DNA of 64,000 nt from Parasaccharibacter apium (GTDB lineage: Bacteria; Pseudomonadota; Alphaproteobacteria; Acetobacterales; Acetobacteraceae): NCBI RefSeq assembly GCF_002592045.1, contig NZ_MEJG01000003.1, forward strand, positions 329,649 to 393,648, read 5' to 3'. The position numbers and the translations under genes are program-made. Shown here piece by piece: positions 10,512 through 20,109 of the stretch. The first letter of the stretch is position 1; the number at the start of each line of letters is the position of its first letter. The notes beneath the pieces were generated by a model that saw nothing but the letters and a program-made list of their open reading frames with translations, searched no databases and had not been told where the DNA came from.

Positions 10512-10591
10512 CGCTCGTTAAGACCTACGGGTTTTTATAAAGGGCATGGGAGGGATTTTACCGCTCTCCCCGCTAAAGAGCAAACAAGGGC

Positions 10592-10885
10592 CTACCGTGC
10601 CCCTCCACCACCTCTACGATGACGTGCCCGCCGCATAGCCAGAATCTCCCGCTCATGGCGTTGTCGTCCCGCCGCGGTGACCTCAAACCGGCCATCCTCT
10701 CGTTGCTGGGCAAACCCCATCCCTGCCAGACGCTCTAAACATGCACGGTCCTTTAACGGGGCGCGGAAGTCCGGCATCTTCCCCTCCGGCGGGGGACCAA
10801 CAGGCCGCCCCGTTGTGCCGCTTAACACCACCCGATGTAAAGCTGAGCGGCAACATGTCTCTAAATATAACTCATCCCAACTCAT
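10592..10885 (-). CDS. Small conserved-looking protein of unknown function
   Basis: This 97-residue soluble protein begins MSWDELYLETCCRSALHRVV. A longer reading from 10909 exists, but the ATG at 10885 follows a good GAGGAGAG ribosome site at correct spacing. I do not recognise the family. The middle (FRAPLKDRACLERLAGMGF) and the following AQQREDGRFEVTAAGRQRHE look like a small winged-helix fold, with helix, helix and a beta wing. The tail is strongly basic and Gly-rich (RRARHRRGGGGAR). It stands alone between dusB and the divergent pyrD. A DNA- or RNA-binding role is only a guess from charge. Confidence 0.7.
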   Translation of the reverse strand: MSWDELYLETCCRSALHRVVLSGTTGRPVGPPPEGKMPDFRAPLKDRACLERLAGMGFAQQREDGRFEVTAAGRQRHEREILAMRRARHRRGGGGAR

Positions 10886-11046
10886 GCTCTCTCCTCTCAT
10901 TAATCCCACGCAACCCCGATCACGCCCTCATCTTGCGAAGATAGATTATCACCATCATCGCACGGCATGAATAATGTGAATCCTCTTGACAAACCCTCAC
11001 GATGAGGTCTGAAACAACCCAGGCAACTGATATAAGGGGAAAGAGA

Positions 11047-12105
11047 ATGCTGGACCTCGGACAAATCGCCACACAGCTTCTACGCCGCCTCGACCCCGAA
11101 ACGGCTCATGAAATCGCAATCCACAGCATTGCATACGGCTTAGCAGGCCATGGCAAAGCCGACCACTCCGCCCTAAAGACGCACGCTTTGGGCCTAACCT
11201 TCCCCAACCCCATTGGCCTTGCCGCGGGGTTTGATAAAAATGCCCGCGCTGTAAGAGGCCTCGCAAAATTGGGCTTCGGTTATATTGAAACAGGGACCGT
11301 TACCCCCCGCCCCCAACCCGGCAACCCCAAACCACGCCTCTTCCGCTTGATTGATGACCATGCCATCATCAACCGCATGGGCTTTAATAGCTGCGGGATT
11401 GATCGCTTTTGCCAAAATCTCACACCGCTATTCCGCCCCAATAAAGAAGGCCACGTCCAGGCGGCCAGTGTACCTTTGGGCATTAATCTAGGCATTAACA
11501 AAACAGGGGCCGACCCCTTAACGGACTATCCCACCCTTGTTGGCAGGGTAAAATCCTACGCCGATTATATTACAATCAATCTTTCCTCCCCCAACACGCC
11601 AGGTTTACGCGACCTCCAAGCGGTGGATATGCTCTCCCGCCTGTTGGAAGCCATCCAAACGGCCCATCCAGACCGACCAGCTTTGCTCATCAAACTCGCA
11701 CCCGACCTTGAGGACGAGGCTTATGGCCCTATCCTCCAAGCAGCGATTGACGGTGGAGCAGATGGTCTCATCCTCACCAACACGACTCTCGCCCGCCCCG
11801 AGAGCTTAACAGGCCCCCACCGTACAGAGGCGGGCGGTCTCTCCGGCGCACCACTCGCTACCCGGGCACGCGATGTGCTAAGATTAGTTGCGAACTTGAA
11901 TGAAAGACGTCTTTGCCTCATATCTTCTGGAGGGATCGAAAGTGGGCGCGACATCTTGGACCGCTTAAAAATGGGAGCCAACCTTGTCCAAATCTATACC
12001 GCCTTCATTTATGAAGGGCCCGCCGTGCTCACACGTTTAAAGCAAGAGCTTTTGCAAGAAATGAGCCGCGAGGGTATTCGTAACCTCGCCTCTCTGCCAC
12101 GCTAG
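11047..12105 (+). CDS. pyrD: Dihydroorotate dehydrogenase (quinone), PyrD
   Basis: This 352-residue class 2 enzyme oxidises dihydroorotate to orotate in pyrimidine synthesis and passes electrons to the membrane quinone pool. The class 2 N-terminal amphipathic helix (LGQIATQLLRRLDPETAHE) is present, followed by FPNPIGLAAGFDKNA, the FMN and substrate loops ETGTVTPRPQPGNP and INLSSPNTPGLR (catalytic serine in the SSPNT loop), and GADGLILTNTT. The ATG at 11047 follows AGGGGAAAGAG, which is better than the upstream in-frame start at 11002. Confidence 0.97.
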   Translation: MLDLGQIATQLLRRLDPETAHEIAIHSIAYGLAGHGKADHSALKTHALGLTFPNPIGLAAGFDKNARAVRGLAKLGFGYIETGTVTPRPQPGNPKPRLFRLIDDHAIINRMGFNSCGIDRFCQNLTPLFRPNKEGHVQAASVPLGINLGINKTGADPLTDYPTLVGRVKSYADYITINLSSPNTPGLRDLQAVDMLSRLLEAIQTAHPDRPALLIKLAPDLEDEAYGPILQAAIDGGADGLILTNTTLARPESLTGPHRTEAGGLSGAPLATRARDVLRLVANLNERRLCLISSGGIESGRDILDRLKMGANLVQIYTAFIYEGPAVLTRLKQELLQEMSREGIRNLASLPR

Positions 12106-12144
12106 ACACCCCTGACGAACTACCATAGGACCACGAACTCTCTC

Positions 12145-13677
12145 ATGAAACTTGCTTTGGTCGGCATCATCAAGAATGAAGCCCATGACATCCTATACTG
12201 GCTTGGCTGGCATGCCCGCTTAGGCATTAATAGCTTCATTCTCTTTGATGACGATTCAGACGATGGGACGCGCGCTCTTATCCGTGCTGCTTGTGTGCAT
12301 TGGGATATTCGTCTTTTCCACATTCGTGAGCATAGCTTAAACCTTGCAGAGCAAAGCCATCTTAAACGCCAACAGCAAGTCTATTGCGATGCGCTCAATG
12401 CCATAAAAGGGCAGTTCGACTGGGTGGGCCTGTTTGATACAGATGAATATCTCACCCTATGCGAGCATAAAACCTTACCAGACTTCCTCGCTACGATGGG
12501 GACAGATGTTGGTGCGGTGGCGCTGCATTGGCGTGTTTATGGTCATAATAACCGCATTACCACCCCTAACACGCCACCTTTCCATAGTTTTACCCGCCAC
12601 AGCACAATCCAAGAAGATATAAATCGGCATATTAAAACTCTTCTCCGCCCCTCTTATTGGGACCATGAGCAGTGGGTAAATGTCCATTATTTCCCTCTGC
12701 AAAAGGGACGTTACGTCACAGCCACAGGACACCCCATCACCTGGTCGGACTCACTTGGCATAACAGCCGAGCAACCGGAATGGTCGGGGGCGTTCCTCAT
12801 GCATTTTCAAAATCGTAGCGTAGAGCAGTTTGTTGAGCGCGCCCGGAATCGCAAAGATATTCAGCTTACTTTAGCTGATGCCGACTTCTCCCAATGGAAT
12901 GAGGTGGAGGACCTTACACCTCGTCACGCCACCGCTGATGTACTAGGCCGAGTGCGACCTGTGATCACCTCTGGTGTTGTCAATGCGCTGATGCAATTAC
13001 AGCATCAATATCCCCCACATGCAAAACACACGCCTCCCCCGGCCACACAATCATCCTCTACCTTTAATATCTTTGCTCTTTTCCCCAAGGAAGAGCGCCT
13101 TTTGGGCCTTAAAGAGGGCCTTATTTATGATACGGATGCCGCAGAGCTAAATAGCCACAACAACAACGTTACTCTTTTCCTCCTCCAAAGCCGCCATGTC
13201 CCTACAGCGGCCTTCCTTTTCGCGCTGGATCAAACCTACAAAATTGTCGATTTCATCCTCCTAGATGATGGGCGGCTAGGCGGCTTACCGCGTTATGACC
13301 TCCTCCCGATTGTTGAACAAACAGCCATTGCGCTACGACAAAGGGGCGGCTTTTCCCGCCAAGGGTACTTCCTCTCTGCCCCTCCTAAAGAGCCACTTAC
13401 AACCAATCGCCCCAAGGCCGATATGTGGGAATATTTTACAGCCCTCCCACAGCTGACCTTACCTACAGAGGATTCATGGTTAACCCTCCCTGCCTTTAAT
13501 CTTGCTGAGATGCTCCTCCGCACTCCTACCATCACGTTAGAGGATATCAGCTTCCTCACGCAGGTGGATCGCCACATGACAGCATGGCTCCTTCCCTTGC
13601 TGGCTGCCCATTTGGAAGACTCACAGGCCCGCATCCTGCACAGCTATTTAGGCCCCTTCGCGCCCTTCATCCTATAA
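12145..13677 (+). CDS. GT92/GT2-like glycosyltransferase with an unknown C-terminal domain
   Basis: This is a 510-residue protein. Residues 1-280 resemble the glycosyltransferase family 92/DUF23 group: LALVGIIKNEAHDILYWLGWHARLG, the metal-binding region FILFDDDSDDGT, then GLFDTDEYLTL and HWRVYGHN. The second half (about 300-510) has no recognisable domain; it reads as alternating helices and strands. The family moves sugars onto glycans; donor and acceptor are unknown. It starts 39 bases after pyrD and may share its transcript, and it ends just before a strong terminator. A role in a surface polysaccharide is inferred. Confidence 0.8.
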   Translation: MKLALVGIIKNEAHDILYWLGWHARLGINSFILFDDDSDDGTRALIRAACVHWDIRLFHIREHSLNLAEQSHLKRQQQVYCDALNAIKGQFDWVGLFDTDEYLTLCEHKTLPDFLATMGTDVGAVALHWRVYGHNNRITTPNTPPFHSFTRHSTIQEDINRHIKTLLRPSYWDHEQWVNVHYFPLQKGRYVTATGHPITWSDSLGITAEQPEWSGAFLMHFQNRSVEQFVERARNRKDIQLTLADADFSQWNEVEDLTPRHATADVLGRVRPVITSGVVNALMQLQHQYPPHAKHTPPPATQSSSTFNIFALFPKEERLLGLKEGLIYDTDAAELNSHNNNVTLFLLQSRHVPTAAFLFALDQTYKIVDFILLDDGRLGGLPRYDLLPIVEQTAIALRQRGGFSRQGYFLSAPPKEPLTTNRPKADMWEYFTALPQLTLPTEDSWLTLPAFNLAEMLLRTPTITLEDISFLTQVDRHMTAWLLPLLAAHLEDSQARILHSYLGPFAPFIL

Positions 13678-13700
13678 GAGGCACAAACTCTTCTACCCAT

Positions 13701-13734
13701 AAAAAAAGGCTCCCTCTCTTGGGGAGCCTTTTTT
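13701..13734. terminator. Bidirectional rho-independent terminator
   Basis: A nine-base-pair stem, AAGGCTCCC with GGGAGCCTT, is flanked by seven A on the left and six T on the right. It can stop the glycosyltransferase gene coming from the left and the MFS gene coming from the right. Confidence 0.93.
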
Positions 13735-13755
13735 GTAGCACTATAAAAAGCAGCT

Positions 13756-15189
13756 TTAGCGGCCCAGATTACGCAGCTTCACACCGCTCATCAGCCGCTC
13801 CTCAATCTTCGCAAGGGACATGCCTTTTGTCTCTGGGACATAAAGATAGGTCAGCCCAATAAAGAGGAAGTTCAGCACCGCAAGGAGCCAGAACGTCCCT
13901 GCCGCGCCAAAAAACTCCATCAAAGGGAGGAAGCTGACACTCACGCCCATATTGGCCAGCCAGTTCGTCAGGGTAGAGATGGACATCCCAAAATCCCGCC
14001 CTTGGATGGGCTGAATCTCCGCACATAGCACCCACATCAATGGCCCAGCGGACATAGCATGGCCTGCGCAGAAGATCATCAACACGAACACCGCCATCAT
14101 TTGGGAGGCTTGCTCGGTCATACCCTCATTCAACAAACCCGCTAATGCGCCCATGGCCAGAGCCATCACCGCAAAACCAACATATAGAATCGGCTTACGC
14201 CCCCAGCGGTCCACCAGCCCTACAGCCACAAAGGTCGCCAGCATATTCACCAGCCCAATAATGGCCGTACACCAAACCTGCGAATGGGTATCGAAATGCG
14301 CCGCATGGAGAATCTTCGGCGCATAGAACATCACAATATTAATGCCCGCTAATTGCTGCATAGCCTGCAACACAATCCCTAACAGCACAGATCGGCGGAA
14401 GTTCTTGTTCCGCTTCAATAGAGAGAAGCCTTCTTGCTTTGTCTCTAATTGCGCGCGAATGGCCTGAATCTCTTTAGCCGCTTCTAGCGGGTCATTACGC
14501 AAATCCAGCAGGATACGGCGTGCTTCTTTATGGCGTCCCTTCATCACCAGCCAATGCGGGCTGTACGGCAAAAACAGCACCCCAACAAAGAACAGCACCG
14601 CAGGAGCTGAAGCAAACCAGAACATCCCACGCCAATTCCCCCGATAGGAGAAGAATGTATCAGCCAAAAAGGCGATGAAAATCCCCACTGTGAGCATCAG
14701 CTGGTAGGTAGAAATCATCGCCCCGCGTGTGTCCTCACTGGCAATCTCGGAAAGATAAAGCGGCGCTGTAAAAGCCGAAAGCCCCACCGCATAACCCATC
14801 ACAACACGGAAGCAAATCATCGATGAGATAGACCAGCTAATCGCACAGCCCGCCGCACCGATCACAAACACAGACGCACCACAGATCAACGCCCGTTTAC
14901 GGCCAATCTTATGGGCAAGGGTACTCGCACTAACAGAGCCGATCGCCGCCCCGGCCATCATGGCACTGACAACCCAAGAAAGAGCCATCGTAGAGGGGTG
15001 GAACTCCCGCGAGAAGAAATCTAACGCACCGGAGACTACACCAATGTCAATACCAGACATTAAGCCAGCTAAAGCGGCAACAACGCCAATGGCTAAAATC
15101 TTAAACTTTGTTGGGTCAAAGAATGACGTATCTTCATCATCGTCACTCATACCGGGAGGAGCTATGCGGGGGTCAACCTCATCTACCAT
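13756..15189 (-). CDS. MFS sugar porter, copy 1
   Basis: This 477-residue proton-linked sugar importer has twelve predicted membrane helices. Family marks are visible: ISGIDIGVVSG-type helix 1 (LAGLMSGIDIGVVSGAL), GRKRALI, the helix 4-5 region PLYLSEIASEDTRGA, QQLAGINIVMFYAP in helix 7, DRWGRKPIL, and PETKGMSLAKIEE at the C-terminus. These resemble GalP/XylE/AraE-type symporters for hexoses or pentoses. The N-terminal 30 residues are acidic (SDDDEDTSFF). It lies directly downstream of a closely related copy, so a tandem duplication is likely. The terminator at 13701-13734 follows it. Confidence 0.93.
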   Translation of the reverse strand: MVDEVDPRIAPPGMSDDDEDTSFFDPTKFKILAIGVVAALAGLMSGIDIGVVSGALDFFSREFHPSTMALSWVVSAMMAGAAIGSVSASTLAHKIGRKRALICGASVFVIGAAGCAISWSISSMICFRVVMGYAVGLSAFTAPLYLSEIASEDTRGAMISTYQLMLTVGIFIAFLADTFFSYRGNWRGMFWFASAPAVLFFVGVLFLPYSPHWLVMKGRHKEARRILLDLRNDPLEAAKEIQAIRAQLETKQEGFSLLKRNKNFRRSVLLGIVLQAMQQLAGINIVMFYAPKILHAAHFDTHSQVWCTAIIGLVNMLATFVAVGLVDRWGRKPILYVGFAVMALAMGALAGLLNEGMTEQASQMMAVFVLMIFCAGHAMSAGPLMWVLCAEIQPIQGRDFGMSISTLTNWLANMGVSVSFLPLMEFFGAAGTFWLLAVLNFLFIGLTYLYVPETKGMSLAKIEERLMSGVKLRNLGR

Positions 15190-15280
15190 ATGCGATCATA
15201 CCCTCTCTACAAAAGAGAAACCAACTTGATGGGGCCAACCTTAGCCAGCCCCATCCCTCAAGCTTATAACAAGAGCAGCC

Positions 15281-16684
15281 TTACCGGCGGCCAAGGTCGC
15301 GCAATTTTACGCCGCTCATCAGGTCTTTTTCAATGACATCCAGCGGGACATCCTTTGTCTCTGGCACAAAGAGGTAGAGCAGAACCACACCAACAGCGTT
15401 TAATATCGCAAAAAGCCAGAAGGTATTTGCACTGCCGATAGCCTCCATCACACTCAGGAAGGTTGTACCGATAAGAAGATTGCTGAGCATGTTCGTCCCT
15501 GTGGAGATGGAAATCCCCAAGTTACGACCTTCCGCTGGCTGAATCTCTGCACAGATAACCCACATAAGCGGCCCGGCGGACATCGCAAACCCACCAACGA
15601 AGATGATGATCATCGCCAAAGCAAGAAGCTGCTGGGGCAGAGTTGTCGTCCCAATCGAGAGAAGGAAGGCCAAAATCGCCATGCTCGCAGCCATGATGCC
15701 ATAACCGGCATAAAGGATAGGCTTACGACCCCATTTATCGGAATATCCAACAGCAACAAAGGTCATCAGCACATTCACAAGGCCGATAAGGGCTGTACAC
15801 CACATCTGGGCAGAAAGGCCAAAATGGGCGGCCTCCAAAATACGAGGGGCATAGTACATGATGATGTTAATACCGGCAAATTGCTGCATAATCTGCAACA
15901 ACATCCCTAACCCTACAGAGCGGCGATAATTGCCATTCGTCTTGAAGAGCTTCCACCCTTCTTCCTTGGTTTTCAGCTGCTCACTGATGGCTGCCAGCTC
16001 CTTATGTGCCTGTGCAGGCCCATCACGCAGGCGCGTCATGGTCTCCAAGGCTTCTTCCTTCCGCCCCTGAATCATCAACCAGCGTGGGCTTTGGGGGAGG
16101 AACAGGAAGATAAGTAAGAAAATAACAGCCGGGATAGCTTCCACCGTCATCATAGACCGCCATGACCCAGAAGGGGCAAACCAGCTATTAGAGAAGAAGG
16201 CTAAGAAAATGCCCATCGTCTTAAGCAGCTGGTAAAGTGAACCCATCGCCCCGCGCTGCTCTGTGCGTGAGACCTCTGAGAGATAAAGCGGTGTTGCAAA
16301 ATCTGACAGGCCCATCCCGAAGCCGACAATCAAACGGCACGCAATCATCATTGCAACCGATTGCGATGTGGCACAGCCTATCGCCCCAATCGAGAATGCT
16401 GCCGCAGCGGCTGTTAGCGTAAACTTCCGGCCTAAGCATGATGTTATCTTACTGCCTGTCAGCGCGCCAATGGTCGCCCCAACCAACATCCCCCCGACAA
16501 CCCATTCCAACTCCACCGTTGTAGCATGGAACTGTTGCCCAAAAGGACGCAACACACCAGAGATGACACCAATATCCATCCCGCACATCAACCCGGCAAG
16601 GGAAGCAAGGATACAGACAAACAACACACGCCGCCTGGCGGTTGGGTCGATCGTCGAATGCGGGGACTCAACTGTCTCGTTCAT
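15281..16684 (-). CDS. MFS sugar porter, copy 2
   Basis: This 467-residue paralogue of the neighbouring porter has the same landmarks: LAGLMCGMDIGVISGVL, PLYLSEVSRTEQRGAM, QQFAGINIIMYYAP, SDKWGRKPIL, PETKDVPLDVIE. The two share long matching stretches, for example around LNF/NYRRSVGLGMLLQIMQQ and TALIGLVNVLMTFVAVG. They have diverged enough that different sugar preference or affinity is plausible. The start ATG at 16684 has AGAGG nine bases upstream. The 91-base gap between copies allows separate transcription. Confidence 0.93.
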   Translation of the reverse strand: MNETVESPHSTIDPTARRRVLFVCILASLAGLMCGMDIGVISGVLRPFGQQFHATTVELEWVVGGMLVGATIGALTGSKITSCLGRKFTLTAAAAAFSIGAIGCATSQSVAMMIACRLIVGFGMGLSDFATPLYLSEVSRTEQRGAMGSLYQLLKTMGIFLAFFSNSWFAPSGSWRSMMTVEAIPAVIFLLIFLFLPQSPRWLMIQGRKEEALETMTRLRDGPAQAHKELAAISEQLKTKEEGWKLFKTNGNYRRSVGLGMLLQIMQQFAGINIIMYYAPRILEAAHFGLSAQMWCTALIGLVNVLMTFVAVGYSDKWGRKPILYAGYGIMAASMAILAFLLSIGTTTLPQQLLALAMIIIFVGGFAMSAGPLMWVICAEIQPAEGRNLGISISTGTNMLSNLLIGTTFLSVMEAIGSANTFWLFAILNAVGVVLLYLFVPETKDVPLDVIEKDLMSGVKLRDLGRR

Positions 16685-16771
16685 AATCTCAAGCCTCTCC
16701 TATACCAGGGGCATTTTGTGACAGACTCACCCAATACCATAAAAAACAATTTAGCCTAAAAGTAATTTAAC

Positions 16772-17326
16772 CTAATGGTCTATCATCTCATTGCCGTTAG
16801 ACTGTCCCGCAGCTGCACATTCAGCACAGGTCCCTTCAATCTCCACCGTTGCCGCTTCAGCATGGAAGCCCTGCCCACGGGCCGATTGCAATAAAACAGC
16901 GGCAACAACATCCTGCTCCAGCTCTTGTACACGCCCACAATGGCGGCAAATAAGAAACTGAGCGCGATGCACACCCCACGCTTTATGCGATTTACAATCT
17001 GCATGGCACGCCAAACGATGATGACAACCCACAAAGGCGCTCAAACGTTCAATACGATGGATAAGCCCTTGCTCTAGAAGAAACTCCAACGCCCGATACA
17101 CTGTCGGCGGTACAGCTTTAGGCTGATACTCCCGCAATAAAGAGAGTATATCATAAGCCCCTAATGGCCGCTCCTCTGCCAGGATAAGCCCTAAAACCAA
17201 CCGTCGCGTTATTGTTAGCCGCTGCCCATGATGGTGGCACCAATCGGCTACCTCATCTAAACGCGCTATCACATGCGCTGCAAAATCCGGCTCTGCTTGC
17301 TGTTGCACTAGCCTTCCCCCTTTCAT
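16772..17326 (-). CDS. zur: Zur-like Fur-family transcriptional repressor
   Basis: This 184-residue protein has an N-terminal winged helix (LTITRRLVLGLILAEERPLGAYDILSLL, then VPPTVYRALEFLLEQGLIHRIE). The C-terminal metal and dimer domain carries a His/Cys-rich patch (CHHRLACHADCKSHK), CRHC and CAEC. The two CxxC pairs make the structural zinc site typical of Fur/Zur. The sequence style (VPPTVYRAL, FVGCHH) is that of Zur, which represses zinc uptake genes, though Fur family specificity is hard to prove. The start overlaps the rapZ stop by 4 bases; a GTG at 17308 with GGGGGAAGG upstream is an alternative start. Confidence 0.85.
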   Translation of the reverse strand: MKGGRLVQQQAEPDFAAHVIARLDEVADWCHHHGQRLTITRRLVLGLILAEERPLGAYDILSLLREYQPKAVPPTVYRALEFLLEQGLIHRIERLSAFVGCHHRLACHADCKSHKAWGVHRAQFLICRHCGRVQELEQDVVAAVLLQSARGQGFHAEAATVEIEGTCAECAAAGQSNGNEMIDH

Positions 17327-18258
17327 GACGTCCCATCAGGCAAAACAGCCCAGCGCCATGAGGCCAATCCTTCACGCGCAAGCTCCCGGTGTACAACCAT
17401 TACAGAGGCGGGAAGTTCGTCTATCATAGGCTCTTCAGATAAATCCCGCGCGAGTGCTTCAATTATCGTTACAGAGCGATGCCGCCCACCACTGCAGCCT
17501 ACAGCAATGGTAACGTATTTTTTCCCTTCCTCAGCAAAGCGCGGCAAAACTGTACGTATTAGCCCCAAAACATGCTCATAAAATTGCTGGTAAAAAGGGT
17601 CTGCCTTCACATAATCCGCTACGGATTTTTCTAACCCTGTGTGGGGACGTAACGTTTCATCATAATGAGGATTCCGTAAAAAACGGGCATCAAGTACGAG
17701 GTCTGCCTCCCGTGGGAGGCCCGCCGGGTAAGCAAAGGACATCAAGATGACAGAGAGCATCGCCCCACTCCCCGCACTAAAGCGCGCATTAATCATCTGG
17801 CGCAAATCTGGTACTGGGAGGTCACTTGTATCGATAACAAGATCAGCCATAACCCTTAAAGGGGCAAGCATCTCCGCTTCCAGCTCCAAAGCGGGACGTA
17901 CACCTCCATCACCTGCTAAAGGATGACGCCGCCTTGTCGCGGTAAAACGACGCAAAAGCACATCATAATCCGCCGTGACAAAAAGCAGCTGTATTGCACA
18001 ATCCTGCTCACGCCGTGCCTGGGCGAGGAAATCTGCAACGCGATGTGATTCAAACCCACGACTGCGCACATCCAACCCAATGGCTAAACGCTGCCCGGCT
18101 TGATTAATCAATGGCCCAAAAAGATCAAGCGGGGGGTTATCCACGACCTCGTAATCGAGGTCCTCCAACATCCGTAAGGTAGAGGCTTTGCCTGCACCGG
18201 AGAGACCTGTCACCAGTACAATCTGCCGCGCAGAGTGTTCCTTCGTCTTTATGACCAT
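17323..18258 (-). CDS. rapZ: RNase adapter protein RapZ
   Basis: This 311-residue protein has an N-terminal P-loop kinase-like domain with VLVTGLSGAGKAS and a C-terminal domain with GCSGGRHRSVTIIEAL, the RapZ ligand-binding signature. In E. coli RapZ senses glucosamine-6-phosphate and targets the GlmZ small RNA to RNase E. In alphaproteobacteria it usually sits with hprK and PTS genes downstream of chvG. Here it follows chvG directly (40 bases) and overlaps zur, with hprK and the EIIA gene absent from the spot. Confidence 0.95.
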   Translation of the reverse strand: MVIKTKEHSARQIVLVTGLSGAGKASTLRMLEDLDYEVVDNPPLDLFGPLINQAGQRLAIGLDVRSRGFESHRVADFLAQARREQDCAIQLLFVTADYDVLLRRFTATRRRHPLAGDGGVRPALELEAEMLAPLRVMADLVIDTSDLPVPDLRQMINARFSAGSGAMLSVILMSFAYPAGLPREADLVLDARFLRNPHYDETLRPHTGLEKSVADYVKADPFYQQFYEHVLGLIRTVLPRFAEEGKKYVTIAVGCSGGRHRSVTIIEALARDLSEEPMIDELPASVMVVHRELAREGLASWRWAVLPDGTS

Positions 18259-18297
18259 GCCCTGCTTTCCTGCGCCTTATCAAGGAAGATACGATAA

Positions 18298-20088
18298 CTA
18301 CGACAACATAGCACAGTCCTCAGTTGGCAAGAAACATTGACCATCCTTACGCAAAGCGCACTTAGGAAGAAAACACGCAATTAAAGGCAGCCTAATCACA
18401 AACCGCGCCCCACAGATACGGGTCTCTCCCGTTATGGCATCCACCTCATCACGGTTTTCCGCATATAACACACCATCAAACGCCATAATAATTTGTCGAC
18501 TTATCGCCAGCCCCAATCCGGAATGTTCTCCAAAATGCTCACCAACGGGGCGCTCTGAATAAAAACGATCAAAAATACTATTCAATTTAGCAGGGGGAAT
18601 GCCCGGCCCTTCATCCTCTACGGCGATCTCAATGGCAGGACCACCAGGCGTGATAGACCCATCTTCTTCCAACCGTGAAGGCCCTGTAACTGTACGTAAG
18701 ACCAACCGTATCGTCCCCTCCGCAGGGGAGAAAGACACTGCATTACCAATGAGATTATGAAATACTTGTACTAATCTATCACGCACAGCTTGCACACAGA
18801 AAATACCCTTCCCCTCCGGCACAGAGAGCATTAAGCGAACGCCTTTTCCCTCCCGGATCGTCTCATGCACATCAACAAACTGTTCCAAAAGCTCAACAAC
18901 ATTAATAACAACGCGCTCCTCGCGTTGCAGCTCCCCTTCCACACGACTAGCAAAAGAAATATCGGTAATCAGCCGCTCTAAACGCTTAACATCACCCCCT
19001 AAGATGGATAATAACCGATCGCGCGCTTGCATATCTGTAATACGGGGAAGCGTATCTAAAGCCGAACGAATGGATGATAGGGGGTTTTTCAACTCATGAC
19101 TAACTTCCGCAGCAAAGCGCTCTACATCATCCATACGTGCCCATAAAGCCAAGGCACTCTCCCGCAAAGCACGGGCAAGCTCGCCAATCTCATCCCGACG
19201 GCTGAGCAACGTATAAGGCAGCCCATCGACATGGCCCTGCCCTGGCTCACGCATATTCCGCGAGCGAACAACAAGGCGTCGTAAGGGAATAGCCAATGTC
19301 ATAGCGAGATACCATGACAGTAATACGGCTGCCCCCATACTCAGCAGTAACATGACGACAATCACCCACCGTACTTTCATCAATGAGCGATCAATATCGG
19401 CATTAAAGCGCGTTAATTGCAGAACCCCTACCGTCTTGCCTCCTATAAAGACAGGCTCCACCACCGTCATAACTAATTCATGCGTATCAGTTAGGCGAAT
19501 ATAAGGGGGCAATTCCCCTCGTGCACTGATGCGGACATCTTCGTCCGTCTCATACCCAAAATTTTGCGATGCTGTAGAATTATCTAGTGGAACTTGCCCC
19601 TCTTTTGTCTGCAAAGGGATTAGCGCGAGCACCCACGCATAAAGCTTATCTGCAATACTGACCGTCGGCTGCCAGCTTACCCCTCCAATTGGGGACCCTT
19701 TTTTCCGACTTTCTGTCAAAATATGGCCGTTTGGTGCATAAAGACGCACCTCAGCATTCCGGCTAAAACGGATCATATCTTCTAATAAAAGATGGGCCTG
19801 TGCGACATCTAGGCTAACATTGCCGCCCTTCCCCTCACGATAATGCCCTTGTTGGAGAACAGAAGTGTAGATCCGCGCCTGCTCACGCAGAGCATCAATA
19901 CTGTCATCAAGCAACGTATTGCGGACAGCATTAATAGACAGCAACATCCCTCCCATAAATAATAGAGGGAGGAAATTTACTAACAATAAGCGACTCGTGA
20001 GCGGAGAAACCCACCGCCGTATTTGTGGTAAATGTAACCATAGCTGCGTGCGCAATAACTTTTGCCGCACAGCACTTACCTTCACCAT
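18298..20088 (-). CDS. chvG: ChvG/ExoS-type sensor histidine kinase
   Basis: This 596-residue envelope-stress and acid-responsive kinase pairs with ChvI. A membrane helix lies at about 30-52 (LLLVNFLPLLFMGGMLLSIN), then an extracytoplasmic domain, a second helix at about 240-265, a HAMP linker, the phosphoacceptor helix AAEVSHELKNPLSSIRSAL, and the ATPase domain (NLIGNAVSF, DEGPGIPP, HSGLGLAIS). After the expected end (FVIRLPL) there is an odd Cys-containing tail of about 27 residues (IACFLPKCALRKDGQCFLPT). The gene begins 21 bases after chvI. Confidence 0.94.
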   Translation of the reverse strand: MVKVSAVRQKLLRTQLWLHLPQIRRWVSPLTSRLLLVNFLPLLFMGGMLLSINAVRNTLLDDSIDALREQARIYTSVLQQGHYREGKGGNVSLDVAQAHLLLEDMIRFSRNAEVRLYAPNGHILTESRKKGSPIGGVSWQPTVSIADKLYAWVLALIPLQTKEGQVPLDNSTASQNFGYETDEDVRISARGELPPYIRLTDTHELVMTVVEPVFIGGKTVGVLQLTRFNADIDRSLMKVRWVIVVMLLLSMGAAVLLSWYLAMTLAIPLRRLVVRSRNMREPGQGHVDGLPYTLLSRRDEIGELARALRESALALWARMDDVERFAAEVSHELKNPLSSIRSALDTLPRITDMQARDRLLSILGGDVKRLERLITDISFASRVEGELQREERVVINVVELLEQFVDVHETIREGKGVRLMLSVPEGKGIFCVQAVRDRLVQVFHNLIGNAVSFSPAEGTIRLVLRTVTGPSRLEEDGSITPGGPAIEIAVEDEGPGIPPAKLNSIFDRFYSERPVGEHFGEHSGLGLAISRQIIMAFDGVLYAENRDEVDAITGETRICGARFVIRLPLIACFLPKCALRKDGQCFLPTEDCAMLS

Positions 20089-20109
20089 TAACCCATGAGC
20101 TCCATTACC

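Noticed and set aside
18259..18297. A remnant hprK between chvG and rapZ
   Set aside because: Only 39 bases lie there and they carry no recognisable HprK sequence.
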